Positions 26,112 through 41,822 of a stretch of DNA of 64,000 nt are shown here, in pieces. Under the pieces are notes generated by a model that worked only from the letters and a program-made list of their open reading frames with translations, was not told where the DNA came from and ran no database searches. Position 1 is the first letter of the stretch; each line of letters begins with the position of its first letter. The DNA is from Chrysomallon squamiferum (lineage: Eukaryota > Mollusca > Gastropoda > Neomphalida > Peltospiridae), in assembly GCA_012295275.1 (NCBI GenBank), contig CM022666.1, positions 8,129,265 through 8,193,264 on the forward strand, in the 5' to 3' direction. A program made the position numbers and the translations under genes.

Positions 26112-27017
26112 TCATGAGGTTATAAAATAATCATCAAAATGATGGTGTTAATGCTGATATAATGATAATATTCATCCTGATGATTATACATGTCAGAAAT
26201 AGGTAGAACTGATGTTGTTTTTTTCTAATGTATTTTATATTTTATGCGTAGGTTTGAGAGGAGCAATTGCGTTTGCTCTGTCAATCAGAAACACATCTAC
26301 TGATGCGCGGCAGATGATGGTCCCAGCCACAATGATCATTGTGCTGTCCACAGTGATAATCTGTGGGTGCTTGACCACACCCATGCTTCAGTGGTTGCAG
26401 ATTAGGTGTGTGTTGCTGTATTTTCTACTTCATTTTAGTTTCTTCCTTTCTCCCTTTCTTTATTTCTTTATAAAAAATTTGTATCTATCTTTCCTTCTTT
26501 CTTGTATCCTTTATTTATTAATATATATATATATAAAAAATATCTTTCATTATTTGTATCTTTTATTCCTTATTAGTATTTTTTCTTTCTTTGTTTTTTT
26601 TATTCTTTATTTTTTGTTAATTTTTTTTATCATTCTTTTGCTCCATTCTTTATTTCTTTATTACTTTTTTTTTCTTTCTTTTTTCTTTCCATTATTCTCT
26701 GGGGGTTTTCTCATCTTTTTTTGGATTTCTTTAGTAATTTGTTTTTGAATCTTTCTTTGTTAATTATTATTTTTTATCTGTTTTACTTTTTATTATTATT
26801 ATTTTTTTTAAATTTTTCTCGATTTTCTATTTATTATTTAATTTAATTAATTATAATTCAAATACAAATTTCTTTATATAAAATTTAGAATATAATAATT
26901 TATTTTCTGTAGACGTCCATTTAATGTCTAATTATTCTTTCTCATGCAATATCTCACCTTCTATATCTGTCTCTGTACAGAAGTATCTCTCTCTCTCTCC
27001 CTCTGTCCCTCTCACTC

Positions 27018-27048
<31 letters not shown>

Positions 27049-27403
27049 TTGGTACCATTTGTCTTTTTTCTTTATCTTTTGTCTGTCTTTATGTCTTTAT
27101 TTCTGTCTCTTTATATAAATATATGAAGTACAACTATTAAAATTTAGAAAAAAATAAAGTGTCTGATTAATGCTTTTCATACAATTGCAAGTAAATAAAT
27201 TATAAAAGAAACCCCTTTTTTTCTTTCTTTTTTTTCAGTGTTGGAGTTGATGAAGATTTAGAGCTGCAGAATGTTAGAAGTGTGAGTTATTTTCCTTCAT
27301 AATTACTCTTTTTTTCCTTCTTGATTACTAACATGACAGCCCCCAACACCCCAAAAATACAGCTATTTAATATTTTTTAAGTAATAATACAATCTAAATA
27401 TAT

Positions 27404-27445
<42 letters not shown>

Positions 27446-29572
27446 TACAATTCTGAATTCAGTATTTTCTTTATAACTGCAAAAAAAACATCTATCAAAA
27501 CTATATCATTTCATTGTGCTTAATTAATGCTTTTATGTCCCTAGCCAAATTACAAATAACATGCATGTTTTGCCTTTCATTCATTAACACTATATACATT
27601 TCGCCTATTATTTTACTCATTATTTATTTATTACTACTATTATTATTACTATTATTATTACTAGGTAATTTTTTTTTTTTTTTTTATATCTACCAGTAAT
27701 GTATAAAAACATTTTCATTTTAATTGTTGAATTTAGAACATACCTGTTATCTTGATGATATTTTTAGTTTTGGGGAATTTATGAATTTATGAAAGAAAGG
27801 ATGTTTGACTTTTTATATATATATTGAACAAAATGTTTTGCCTTTGTGTCACAAACTTAAAAATGTAGCTGTTTTTAGAAGCACAAAATCTCAGACAGGA
27901 CAGTACAGACCCAAGAGTTTTTGTAAATATTACAGTACAATTCTTTTTTCCAATAATAAAAAGCCTTTCTACAAGTGGTAACATACATACTAAATTTTAT
28001 ATCCTTTTGCAAATAGACAAAAGCAAAGAAAGAGAAAAATTCATTAAAAATACATATGTACTGATGAATTGAATGAGAATTAGAAATGGATAATTGTTTA
28101 CAAAGAATTATTATCTTTTTTTCATTTCCATAATTTTAAAAATAATATTTTGCCTCTCATTTTTTTTTAGCATGATTTCAAGGATATTGTTTTTCTTCTT
28201 CTTTCATTGACCATAAACAGATTTATCATGAACTATTTTTACATCCACTTCCATGCACTCAGATCCATTTATTTGTTTATCTTTTGGGCAGGCAGTTAAA
28301 ACAACTTGGCTAACTGAACATTATTATTCTTATTCTGCGTTTATCTTTATATATCTTGTAGAGAATGGCTTTGGAAAATTTTAAAATAAATATGTCAAGT
28401 CTTTTAAATATTTATAATAGTGTTTGAACTGGAAGAAAACAAATCGGATTGTGTTTTATTTATTTATTTATTTATTTATATTTTGGGATAATTAATCCAG
28501 TTTTTATCTTTGTTTTTGTAATGACTGGGCTTGCTTTGGCAAGTGATCTATACTGTTCAGTTAAACAGTTGATGGTATAAACTGAGAGGAATGTATGTAG
28601 AGTTTTTCTAATAACTAAATAAAGGCAGGCAAATAGCAAGTTTTCTAATAACCAATTTAAGATACAGGCAAATAACTGGAGTTTTCTAATAACCAATTTA
28701 AGCTAAAGGCAAATACCTGGGGTTTTCTAATAACCAATTTAAGATACATGCAAATGACTGCAGTTTTCTAATAACCAATTTATGTTAAAGGCAAATAACT
28801 GGAGATTTGACAAATACCTTGAATTATTATTTTTTTTAATTACCACTTTATGATATGGGCATATTTACAGTTGAGTCTGATAAACAGATAAATGGAACTG
28901 ACTGTATTATAAAAATTCAGCTTTTCTGTATTTTATCTATTTATTATTATTATTTTTAAGGTGTTGGTTAAGTGTTGTCCTGGTATCTTATTAATAACCT
29001 GTATCTGCAGCCTTATACATTACTTACCCTCATAAATACTGACATCATGTTACTTACCCTCATAAATACTGACATCATGTTACTTACCCTCATAATCTAC
29101 ACTGTTTTCATATCATCATCTTAATCCACTCTGTGCTCATGTTACTTATTCTTATAATCTACACTTTTGATATTACTTACCCTTTAATCTACACTGTCCT
29201 CATATCTCCTTAATCTACATTATCCTTATATTACTTACCAGCCTAATCTGTATTTTTATTATATTGCTTATATTCTCAATCTATATTATTCTTATATTAT
29301 TTGTCATTCTTATTATCAACAATGTCAGTTTTCTTATCTTAATCATTTGAGATTTAATATGTTAATTATCCTTCTAACTTCTAAGGATATTCTGCTTGTT
29401 TTACTTCTGTTTCTTTAAGTATTCTGTGTTACTTATTTTTAGTTATCAACATTAATTATTCATATATTTCTCATTTTACTTATCTTCCATATCAGCATTG
29501 TTTCTGTGTTAACAAAATATCATATTCATTAAAATTATCATTTCTTTTCCTTCTTCTTCTTATTATTATTAA

Positions 29573-29611
<39 letters not shown>

Positions 29612-31001
29612 TTTTGTTATTATTAGTTGTTCAGAAAATAGAAAATATGAACTTTAATAAGAAACAAATCTGAAAATTATTTTGACATTTCAGATATGTA
29701 ACTCCATTTTTTAAGTCTTTTTGGTGGTTAGGTTGAGATTTTGTTATGCAGACCAGCTGTTTTTTACCACATAATAAATATTTTAAACAAGTTAAAATAG
29801 CAAACCCACTGTTACTAACACAACATAACTGATATTATACATGTTTCAAACCATTGTTCTTTAATTACCTTTGTGTTAAAGTTATTCTGTGTAGTGTCAA
29901 AAGTCTTCTCTGAATTTTTTGTTGAGCTTGTCCTGTGTGATGATGAAGATAATAACTAGTTTATTTTTTATCCCTTTTTAAAAAAAACATTATGCTTGTT
30001 AATTGTTGAAATACCTTTGTAATATTTACACCCTTTGGAAATCACAGCATGTTTTAGCATCTCACCAAGACCACTCAATGATTTTTCTCTATTTTACATA
30101 TATTTTTTTGAAATTATAAATTGAAATTCTTATATTTACAAATATGCATGCATCAAATTTAAAAACAGCAAAAAAAGATTTAAAAAAAAGGAAGAAACAT
30201 GAAATTAAAATTAAAAATTAAAATAATTTAATATTACACACATTTATTTCAATTGTAATTCCACAGTTGGTTAAATAAAATAAAATAATTTTTGCTAAGA
30301 CTTTTAAATTCTTTTTACCAATTAAAAATAATGTGACATTGTTTTAAAATATTTCCTTTTAAAATAGTATTTCTTTAAAGTAGCATAAACATTTTGAAAA
30401 TAGTTCAATCAGTTAAATAATGGTTCCTGCAATTTTAGAGTATGTTTTCAATTTTAAACAAATATTTTATTGTAATTTTAATTGTGAAAATTTATTTTCA
30501 AATATTAACATTTTTGTTTAATTATAAAAAATAATCAAATCTACAGTTTATCCTTATTCATATTTTTCTTAAAGTTTAAAAAAATATTTAATGTAATTTT
30601 TTTTTTTTACATTATAAATTTTAAATGTTATATATTAAACAAAATTTACATTTTCATACACTTGTTATTTTTTTCTTTAATTTAAAATATATAAATTCAT
30701 AAATAAATTAACATTACTAATATTTTACAATTTTCTTTACCTTTCAACATTCATAAGCTAATTTTAAATTTTAATTATAATTTTTTTTTTTAAATAATGA
30801 GATATATATGAATCTTATTGAAATGTTAAAAGTAAATAGATTTTTTTATCATGTAAACTAAATTTCATACATTTTTATTTTGGTAATTTTTTTTCTTTTT
30901 TTAAATTCCATTTATGAACATTTCTAAATACATTTTCCTATTAAAATTTTAAAATTTACATTTTTTAACAAAATGTATTTATTAATTTATTTATTAATTT
31001 T

Positions 31002-31032
<31 letters not shown>

Positions 31033-34000
31033 TTATTATTTTTTGTAATTTAATGCTTTAAAATAAATTTTAATATCATTTTGTATTTTTCTAGTCATTT
31101 AACCACACACAAACACATACACACACACTGAAAATTCAGCTTTTAAAACTTATAACAATTATTAAAATTTGCATTTAAAACAAAACTAATATTTATAATT
31201 TAACAAGTTATTTAACAGTCAAAAACTTTGCTTTTCTTCTCTTTTTTTTTTTTTTTTCCGTTTATATGAAAAATATTTAAAACTAAAATTTTATATATTT
31301 ATTATTATTTTTCTTAATCATAATTTAATTTTTAAAACTAAATTTTCCTCTGAATCTAGGCAATAACATCTCAGCGACAGTACAAGTCTATGGACACACC
31401 TGTCAGAGAGCAAAATGCTACCCACAATTCCACTGTTCCATCGGTTTGTTTCATACCTCATTCTACTGCTGCTTTTTTTTGCTTGGTTACGCCTCGCAAA
31501 TTTTTACTTTTTTTTTTTGCCTTGCTTAACCCCTGCTGTTACAGCTGTACTGTGTTTGCACTTTAGTTTGTTTTGTATTTTTTATAGTAGTGTGTGTGTG
31601 TGTGTGTGTGTGTGTGAGCGCATGAGAGAGAACATATATTTCTGAATTTTTGGACTGCATTTTCATTCTTTCTGTTACGTTTAATTCTGTTTCAGTTTTT
31701 TTATTTTTCATAAACTTAAAAATAATAAATAAATAAATACCCCTCCACCCAACCCCCAAAAAAAAACCCAACAACAAACAGACAAATAATAATTTATAAT
31801 TTATAAAATCAAATCAATATTTCATGTTCTTGTTTATACAAGGAACTGTTAGTAATTTTCAAGTAAAAATGTATGTTTTACTAAATAAATAAATAAATAA
31901 ATAAATAATAATAATAGTAGTAGTAGTAGTAGTAGTACTACTACTACTAATAATAATAATAATAATAACTAAAAATATAAATAAATTATTTTTAAGAAAA
32001 TATTTTCGTAATGTTTTATTTAAGGCTATTTGACTAACTACACAGTCACGATTAGTCTGTATGTGTGCATGTGTACGTGTGTGTACGTGTGTGTGTGTGT
32101 GTTTTTTGTTAAATGTTTTTATAATTTATATAAATCTCTAACTGAAGTAAAGTGTGACTTCAATACTGAAATATGGTGGACCAGTCACGTTTGTAAAAAA
32201 TAAATAAATGCTTATAAAAATTTTCTTTACTAGAAATATCCTGAGAAAACGCATGAGAGAATTTGTTTTCAGAAATAATTTTGTTTATGTTCTCTTGCAT
32301 GGTAGATCTCTAGTTGAGGACACCATGTTGCTATTATTCTAAATTAAAATAATAACATTTAATGTAAACATTTGCAATAGAATATTTAATTTCAAAAACA
32401 TACAAAAAAAATTTAATTTAATAATGACACTCAAATCAAAATAGTGAGACATAACATTTGATTCATTTAACAATATTTAATAGAATGCTCAGTAAAAATG
32501 CTTTTGTTTTTTTAAATTAATTTTTAAAATAGTTAAATGATGTTTGATTTCAAATTTGAATATGTTTAATAATGAAACAGACTTTGAAATGCCAATCATG
32601 GCAAAGACATGGTTTTTATTTTAAAAACAAGATAACCAAATTCATGAAACTATAGCCAACTAACAACAAATTGGGGGGGAAAAAAAAAATCACTTTTTAA
32701 CTTTTTAAAATTTTAATTTTAATTTTAAGAAGTCCATTAATATGAGAAATTTGACAAATCAGTGATAATAATGGTTTAAATAAGCTTAATATTCACAGAA
32801 GCTGAATTTAAAAACTGATTTCAGTGCATGGTAGTATGTTAAGAATTCAGGTTGAGACCCTTCTTTCTTTTTAGATGGCCGTGATTCTTCTTTTTTTTCA
32901 CTGATCATTGTGTCCAGTATTAAAAAAAGTTGTTTAGGTCTTTGGCTTTTAAATGTATTTGCTCTTTATTAATAATATACATTTGTTATTTCTATATATG
33001 GTAAAAATTTATCAACATAAGCAAAAACAATTGGTGAAATTTTTTTTATGAGAAATCTTTTAAATGTTTTTTTACGCAACGGTTAGTAGGTTACTGCCAA
33101 AGTTTTAGAAATAAAACTACATACGTACTTCAAGTGAATTAACTAAATATTTTTAGAAATTTTATAACAAGAAATTTTGACTGAATCTTTGAACAAATTG
33201 GATTTCAGATATATAACAAAATACTTAATTAAAATTTTTAAAACCAATACCATTATAGAAATTTTAATGAATTTTTTTTTTTTTTTTTAAATATACTTAA
33301 CAGTTTATGTCATTATTATCAAAATTACTATGTAAAATGTTGTTACAATAAAATATTGCCATGGTTTTTTATTTTGTAACCTGTGTTAAAAAAATTGAAA
33401 GATTGAAATGTAGGTACATGACCTGGGCTGATAGTTTTCATTTGCAACACAATTTAGTATGATAAAATCATATCTTTATTTATTTATTTATTTATTTATT
33501 AATTTATTAATTATTATTATTATGATTATTATTTTATTATTATGTTTTTACTGTTGTTATTTTTGTTTACTTTCACCTGCTCAGTGTAGTAAAAATGTAA
33601 CAAGAATTTACATGAAATTCACCACCTTTTTATTAAATCTTAATGACAGAATTTATTATTTCACAAGTATAAAATATTGAATTAAATATTGAAATACCAA
33701 TATTGAATTAACTTGAACTCAGTTTTAATATAATATTGTTTTTAATGTAAAGATAATTTGAAAAATATACATTACAGGCAGGAAAAAATTTAAAATTATT
33801 ATATGTGATTTATGATTTTATTGCATTAATTTACACTTTTTTAAAAATTATTATTATTATAATTTTTTTTAAATTTTTTTTTTGACAGTTTTAAGGTAAA
33901 ATGTTGATACAAACTGCCATGAAACAATCTGTCAATAGATCAATAGGTCACTACTTTCAAATTTAATATTAAAATCTATTGAAAGGTTACGTGTAGGTAC

Positions 34001-34288
34001 ATGACCAGTAGGTGACTTAGGTTGGTCATGACCTACTTTTCTTTGTTGACATAGAAACAATTCCTCTTAGTGAACAGTAGAGCACTTGAGTATTAAAGAG
34101 AACTAATAAAGATATTGCTATGGTTTTTGTTCTTTTGTAATTGACAAACACCTCGAGTTTGAATTTTAAAATAGAAATAAATTAAAATATTGAAAAGTTA
34201 AATTGTAGGTTCATGACCTAGGAAGATAGTTTTCACCTGCTGCAAAATTTAGTATGATGGAAATCATATCGTTTATTTATTATCGTTA

Positions 34289-34322
<34 letters not shown>

Positions 34323-34474
34323 ACAAAAATAATCACAAAAATTTAGATTTATAAAAATTATAAATATCTGGTTTCTTTATTGAAATCTTTGATTCGATTC
34401 ACTGCAGAATCAAGATTAAACTATGGCTCATTATTAGCTAATCTGACAATTTTTTTAAATTTTAAAATGATGAT

Positions 34475-34518
<44 letters not shown>

Positions 34519-34769
34519 TATTAATATGGTGTACATTGTTTTATCCTTTCAAAACTTAAGCCAAATTTACAAAGGAAATGCTGATTCTCTCATTTTCATT
34601 TGTAAGGATGCATATGCTACATATACACACACAAAAATTATGGTGATGTAAAATAAATAATAATATGTTTAAGTAATCACAGTAGATTATTATTACTGGC
34701 TATTATTACAGGTGTTATTTCAGCCAACGATCTATATGTATATATTTATATATGTACAATTTTTATATG

Positions 34770-34800
<31 letters not shown>

Positions 34801-35425
34801 AATTTTTATATGTAAATTTTTTTTTGACAGTTTGAAGGTAAAATGTTGATACAAACTGCCATGAAACAATCTGTCAATAGATCAATAGGTCACTACTTTC
34901 AAATTTAATATTAAAATCTATTGAAAGGTTACGTGTAGGTACATGACCAGTAGGTGACTTAGGTTGGTCATGACCTACTTTTCTTTGTTGACATAGAAAC
35001 AATTCCTCTTAGTGAACAGTAGAGCACTTGAGTATTAAAGAGAACTAATAAAGATATTGCTATGGTTTTTGTTCTTTTGTAATTGACAAACACCTCGAGT
35101 TTGAATTTTAAAATAGAAATAAATTAAAATATTGAAAAGTTAAATTGTAGGTTCATGACCTAGGAAGATAGTTTTCACCTGCTGCAAAATTTAGTATGAT
35201 GGAAATCATATCGTTTATTTATTATCATCATCATCGTTATCATCAACATTATTATTATTATTATTATTATTACACAAAAATAATCACAAAAATTTAGATT
35301 TATAAAAATTATAAATATCTGGTTTCTTTATTGAAATCTTTGATTCGATTCACTGCAGAATCAAGATTAAACTATGGCTCATTATTAGCTAATCTGACAA
35401 TTTTTTTAAATTTTAAAATGATGAT

Positions 35426-35469
<44 letters not shown>

Positions 35470-36894
35470 TATTAATATGGTGTACATTGTTTTATCCTTT
35501 CAAAACTTAAGCCAAATTTACAAAGGAAATGCTGATTCTCTCATTTTCATTTGTAAGGATGCATATGCTACATATACACACACAAAAATTATGGTGATGT
35601 AAAATAAATAATAATATGTTTAAGTAATCACAGTAGATTATTATTACTGGCTATTATTACAGGTGTTATTTCAGCCAACGATCTATATGTATATATTTAT
35701 ATATGTACAATTTTTATATGTATATATATATATATATATATGTATGTATAATTTTTATATGTATAATTTTCTGAGATACTGCACATTTGCAGTGTAATTT
35801 TCAGAGTTCAAATACGCTGGCAGTTTCATGATTAGAATCACTGTTTTCTGTTACATGTCTGATAAAACATCTGCCTCAACTTTATCAATTTATCGGATAA
35901 AATTTTGAATCAGAATTAAAATTCATCTCTCAGTGAAGAACTGGACGTTAAAGGAAACTAATATGATCAATTTTCATGTATTGCCATTGTCTTCATAATT
36001 AACTGTCAAACTTACAATATGTTTCTGTTATTGTTATTATTATTATTATTGTTATAATTATTGTTATTATCATTGTAGTTATTGTTATTGTCATTATTAT
36101 TATTATTGTTCTTGTTGTTATTATTTTATTATTATTGTTGTTATTTTTTTATTGTTATTGTTAATATTTTTTTATCATTGTTCTTATTGCTATTGCCATT
36201 ATTATTATACTATTTTTAGTTATAATACAGACTGCGATATAATCAACAAGTCAAGAAATATTTAGTCTTGAATTTTCTTTAACTGTATCTGATTTGCTTA
36301 GTTACACAAATGTTTGAATGTCATTGAAAATGTTTCAAATGCCACTGACATTTGTTGTTTTAAGTGTCTGTTTTAACCAGTTATACCCAATGTCAGTTTT
36401 AGCCAGTTTGTAGCCAATATCAGTTTTAACAAGTTGTTGCCAATATAGAATTTAACTAGTTATTCTCAGCATCAATTTTAATCTGTCATACAGAATGTCA
36501 GTCATAGCCAGCTGTACAAAACATCAGTCTAAACTAGTCATTGCCATTATCAATTTTAGTCTATAGCAGCCATATCAGTTGTTAACCATTTGAAGCCAGT
36601 ATTCATTTTAGCCAATTTCAGTCAATACCTATGTCTGGTTTATCAACGTCTATATGTAAGAACCTGTGGAATCATGAAATTAAATTATCTCTTGCTGATA
36701 TATAATCAACAAAGGCATGGCGTTATGGGGTTTCTGTCTTGTTTTAATAATGCTGTATAAGAGCCCTGTATTAGAATGTTATGCACAGATTAGTTTAATA
36801 TGAATTTCTGCGGTTTGCTTAAGTGGAAATTTTTAACATATTTTTTATTTCCCATTCTAATGACTGGTGACGTTTTAAAATGGTTTCTGGTATC

Positions 36895-36944
<50 letters not shown>

Positions 36945-37461
36945 GTGAGATTTTGGCTTAGCAGCCAATCATTTCATCTAAATCAATTAATTAGATTTTG
37001 GCATATTGATTTTGCTTACATTTTTGGTTAGGATGTTTCCTGGGCAATCAAAAGAATAATAACAGTTTTTTAGCTTGTAATGTCGTTTTGCCTCCAAGTT
37101 TTACCCCCAAGTTACTGGCTTTGTAATGTTTGTTAAAAAGACATCATTACATTTTTTCTCCCTAATTATGGAACATATCGACTATTTCTTTGGAAATGTT
37201 TTTTTTTTTTTTTTTTCATAGTTGTCGGGGATTTTTTAGCCCTGTATTAGAATGTTATGCACAGATTAGTTTGATATGAATTGCTGCGGTTTGCTTAAGT
37301 GGAAATTTTTAACATATTTTTTTATTTCCCATTCTAAATGACTCTCGTATTTTGTACTGTCTTGTCTGTTAGAAAGTGCTTATAATGAAGTGTCTGTGAT
37401 GCATCAGTAGGTTTCTTTTCTAGATCATCAGAGACATATATCAAATATATGACATCTAGAA

Positions 37462-37507
<46 letters not shown>

Positions 37508-37847
37508 AACATCATTATTATCTTTTGATTTTTTATTCAAATTCTGAAACCTAGTATCAATTAAACATTATTTTGAAACTTTAATTTTTTAATTTTTTTT
37601 GAATAATTGTATTTAAACGTGTAAAATATTTTGTTAAGTTTAGGAGCCTAAACATCTTTTTAAAATGTGCACCAGTCATAGGGAAGGTGTTTTTTCTTTT
37701 TTGCTTTTGTTTGTTTGTGAATGTTTTGTATTTGCTTTTGTGTTTGCTAACACTATAGTTACTGTGTGTATTATTTGCAGTTGGATCAGACAGAAGATAA
37801 CAGAACTGAAACAAGTTCCCCATTATTAGATCAGGTACTAAAGTAGT

Positions 37848-37920
<73 letters not shown>

Positions 37921-38397
37921 GTAACAAACAAAAATAAAAAAAATAATAAAGATAATAATTTTAGTAATAATAATAATTATTATTATAATAATAATAACAA
38001 AAATGATTAGAAATAATAACTGTAAAAATAATAAAGATAATAATGAAAATAAAGATACTAATGATGAAAATTATGATAATGATGATGATAACAGTAATAA
38101 TAATAAGAGTAACTAAAATAAAGAATAATTTTAATAATAATAATAATAATAATAATGGTAATAATGTTAATTATTAATGTATAAATTAGTAATATAATAG
38201 TAATGTAATAAATAAATAAGTATAGTAATAATAAATTAGTAATGTATAAATTAGTAAACTAATGCTTCTCCTGATGATATTCATATCATTGGTAAAATTA
38301 ATAATATTTTTGTACTGAATACTTTGAATTTATTATTTTAATTATATCAGAACTTAAAATGATAACAGCAGTAAAAATTTTAATAAAATTGTACACC

Positions 38398-38483
<86 letters not shown>

Positions 38484-39003
38484 TTTCATTAGTAATAATA
38501 AAAAATAAATAATAAAATGTACTTACTCAGAACTATAGCAAAAGTCAGAAACTGAAATATATATGTGTGTGTCTGTGTTTATATACATCCATATGTAGAT
38601 ATGATTGTGTATAATAATCTGATGTAGATACAGTTCTAATTCATTTTAAAATCAGTAATTTCAAAAGCAAAAAATTATATATTCTTTATAATAATAATAA
38701 TAAAAAAGCAGAATAATGATAATAACAATTTTAATTTTTGAATTTTAATAATTATATATAGAAGCACAATTGTCTTTTCATGTGATATCTATATTATTAG
38801 TATATTATTATTATTATTATTATTTGGTGTGATTTTTCCTTATTATTTTGGTAGTTAAAATTTTTAGCTTCTTTCTTTTTATTTATTGATTTGAATTTTT
38901 TATTTATTTAAATTGTTGAAATATAAAATTGTAGAATATTAGTGAAATATTTATAGAGGTGTTTTTCAGAAGATAAATTGCAATAATTATAATAAAAACA
39001 TTC

Positions 39004-39039
<36 letters not shown>

Positions 39040-40296
39040 ATTAGTGTTATTGTTATTTTTTTTTAATTTTGTTTTTTCTATTTAATAATGAAATAACACT
39101 GAACGAGAAACATTTGAACCAAAATTGAAAAAAAAGGAATTACATTCTGTGAATATTAAACAAATTTTTGAAGATTAACAAGTTGAAATTCTTAAATAAC
39201 CTAAAATAATTAAAAATGTATATATATATATATATATATCTACAGAAAGAAGATGAAAGTTAAAAAAGTAGATGAATAATCAAAAATAATGATTAAGAAT
39301 AATAAAACAAAAATAAAATAAAATAAAATAGTTTGAAAAATTAAAATAAGGGGTCAAAAAAAAATAATGTGTAACTGAAAAGATAGAAAAATATATTTTA
39401 TATGGATGAAACATTTAAAAAAAGGAAATAGAAAATAAAGTGAATTTTAAGACACTGTAAAACTAAAAATTTAGTGGATATTGTTTAACTGAAAAAATCA
39501 ATAAAAACCAGTTTAGCAGCAGTGAAAACCCCACCCAAAAACAACCACCAAACACATTGGTATAAAATACAACAGTAAAAAAAGAAGAACCCTCCCCTCA
39601 ATAAAAAAACCTTTAATAGACAAATGTTTTTGTCAATGAAGCAGAACAGAACAATTTAATACAGAGAAGCAGTTTCTGTAAACAGAGCAACACTGAAACA
39701 AGTTTGTAGAGTAACTGTAAAGTGTGTGTTTGACTGACAGGAGCTGTTTTCCACATTTAATTTACTACTGCTTTATTGTTTTCTTCTTTTCATTGTCTTC
39801 TGTTTTGTTATTTTCTACTAGTATCACTTTATTCAGCTGTGTTTTGTTTCGTTTTATTATCTTGTGATGTACAGTTTAGTACAGCTTATACTTCTACTAC
39901 TACTAGTGTTTTATTCTCCTAACATGATGTTTTTCTTCTACTAATGTGTTTTTCTTCTACTAATCTAGTGTGTTGTCTACTAGTATTGTCTTCTTTTTCT
40001 ACTAATTTTCTCTCCTCTACTAATTGTCTTCTTTTTCTGCTAATTTTCTCTCCTCTACTAATTGTCTTACTATACCACTTTTTCTAGTGCATGGCAGTAG
40101 AGTATAAATGCTTGAATGGTTTGATCTCAACACATGCACAGCACTATGGTGTAGTGGTGACGTCGAAGCGCAGTGTGGGTAGTCAGATGAGGTTGTTTAT
40201 TAAAGGGAATCACTCATTGAAAAATTTAGAGCCAAAAGTGAACATTTTTATGTTAATGATGTTATTAAAAGAAAATAATTTTAAGCATGCACACAC

Positions 40297-40367
<71 letters not shown>

Positions 40368-40922
40368 ATGTATATAATTTTGTAATATAATTATTTAGTA
40401 TACTGATCCTAGCTTTTCAAATTAAATTTTGGTAACAAAACTAATGAGTGATACCCTTTAAGAACACTGTTTTTTTTTAGGTTTTTTTTAGATTTATTTA
40501 TTTATTTTATTTTTGATTTAAAATGTTTCAATTCTTTTGGGTTTTTTTCACTGGTTAAAAATGTTCGTTTTTTTTTTTGTTGTTGTTGATGTTGTTTTTT
40601 AATTTAAGTTTATATTTTAAATTTAGTTTTGTTGTTGTTGTTGTTGTTGTATCTTTATTTTAAAAACAAGCAGTACCATTAAAATATTTTTACAGAATCT
40701 TTATGGTACATATTATCTGTAATTATTTTTAATTTTTATATTTTTATAATTATAAAAACTTAATAAGGATGATAATTACTATTATGAATGTTGTTGTTGT
40801 TGTTGTTATTTTTTTGTTGCATTTATCATTGTTATTATAATAGCAGTAACTAAGAAAATACAGTTTTACTAAGTTTATTAATGGTAGATAATTTCATTTT
40901 AATATTATATTATTACTGTTAC

Positions 40923-40959
<37 letters not shown>

Positions 40960-41635
40960 TTTTTCATCTTCCTGTTTTAAAGGAATATTCTTATAGAGGA
41001 AGCTTTAATTACATTTCTTCTTACTACTGCTACAAATACTACTACTACTATCATAATCATCATCATCATTATCATCATCATCATCAAGAATATTATTATT
41101 AAAATCATCATCGTAATCATTATCAGTATCATTATTATTATTATTATATTATCATTATTATTTCACTTCTTTTATTATTACTGTTATTATTATTATTATT
41201 ATTATTATATAGTTTTACTTAAAGTAAATGTAATGACCATTATTTTAAAAATGATTTACTTAATCTGACATCTTTGAAGTGTGAAAAGTTCATGGCTAAA
41301 TAATTAATAGTTTTAGTTAATTTATTATATCTGTGATTGAAAAATGACTAAAACACCATACAGAACTATTTATTTTATAATTTTTTTTTTTCAAGAATTT
41401 CTAGAAATGTCCAGACAATTCCAAATGTTTGTTTTAATTAGCAAGTTTTTTATATATATATATATATTAGAACCCCCTCATACATCAGACAAACAGGAAG
41501 CAAAAAGCAACAGTTACAAATGTCAATTATTACAAAAACTAATATGACATCAGTATTATTTTAAAGGTTATTATTTTTTTATTTTGAAATTTTTTTTTTA
41601 TGTAAAATAATAAATAATAAAAATGTATTTGCATG

Positions 41636-41684
<49 letters not shown>

Positions 41685-41777
41685 TGTACATATATTTAAA
41701 GTTATTCGTACATTTTCTCAGTTATTGTTTATCTATTATTATTATTTAGTTATTTATTAATTTATTAATTATTATTA

Positions 41778-41822
<45 letters not shown>

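Noticed and set aside
26406-26748. Long hydrophobic read-through after exon 12
   Set aside because: Poly-Phe/Leu from a T-rich intron; splicing to exon 13 restores the VGVD block.
31905-31967. AGTAGTAGTACTACTACT palindrome
   Set aside because: Only about 12-13 bp per arm can pair and it is a simple switch between two triplet repeats; not distinctive enough.
37334-37931. Minus-strand frames with long Asn and Ile runs
   Set aside because: Translated (ATT)n/(AAT)n repeats antisense to exchanger intron 14 and exon 15.
40091-40390. A 99-aa + strand protein starting [10 protein letters not shown]
   Set aside because: The second half is a TA/GA microsatellite; only the first 29 codons are kept as a candidate cassette exon.
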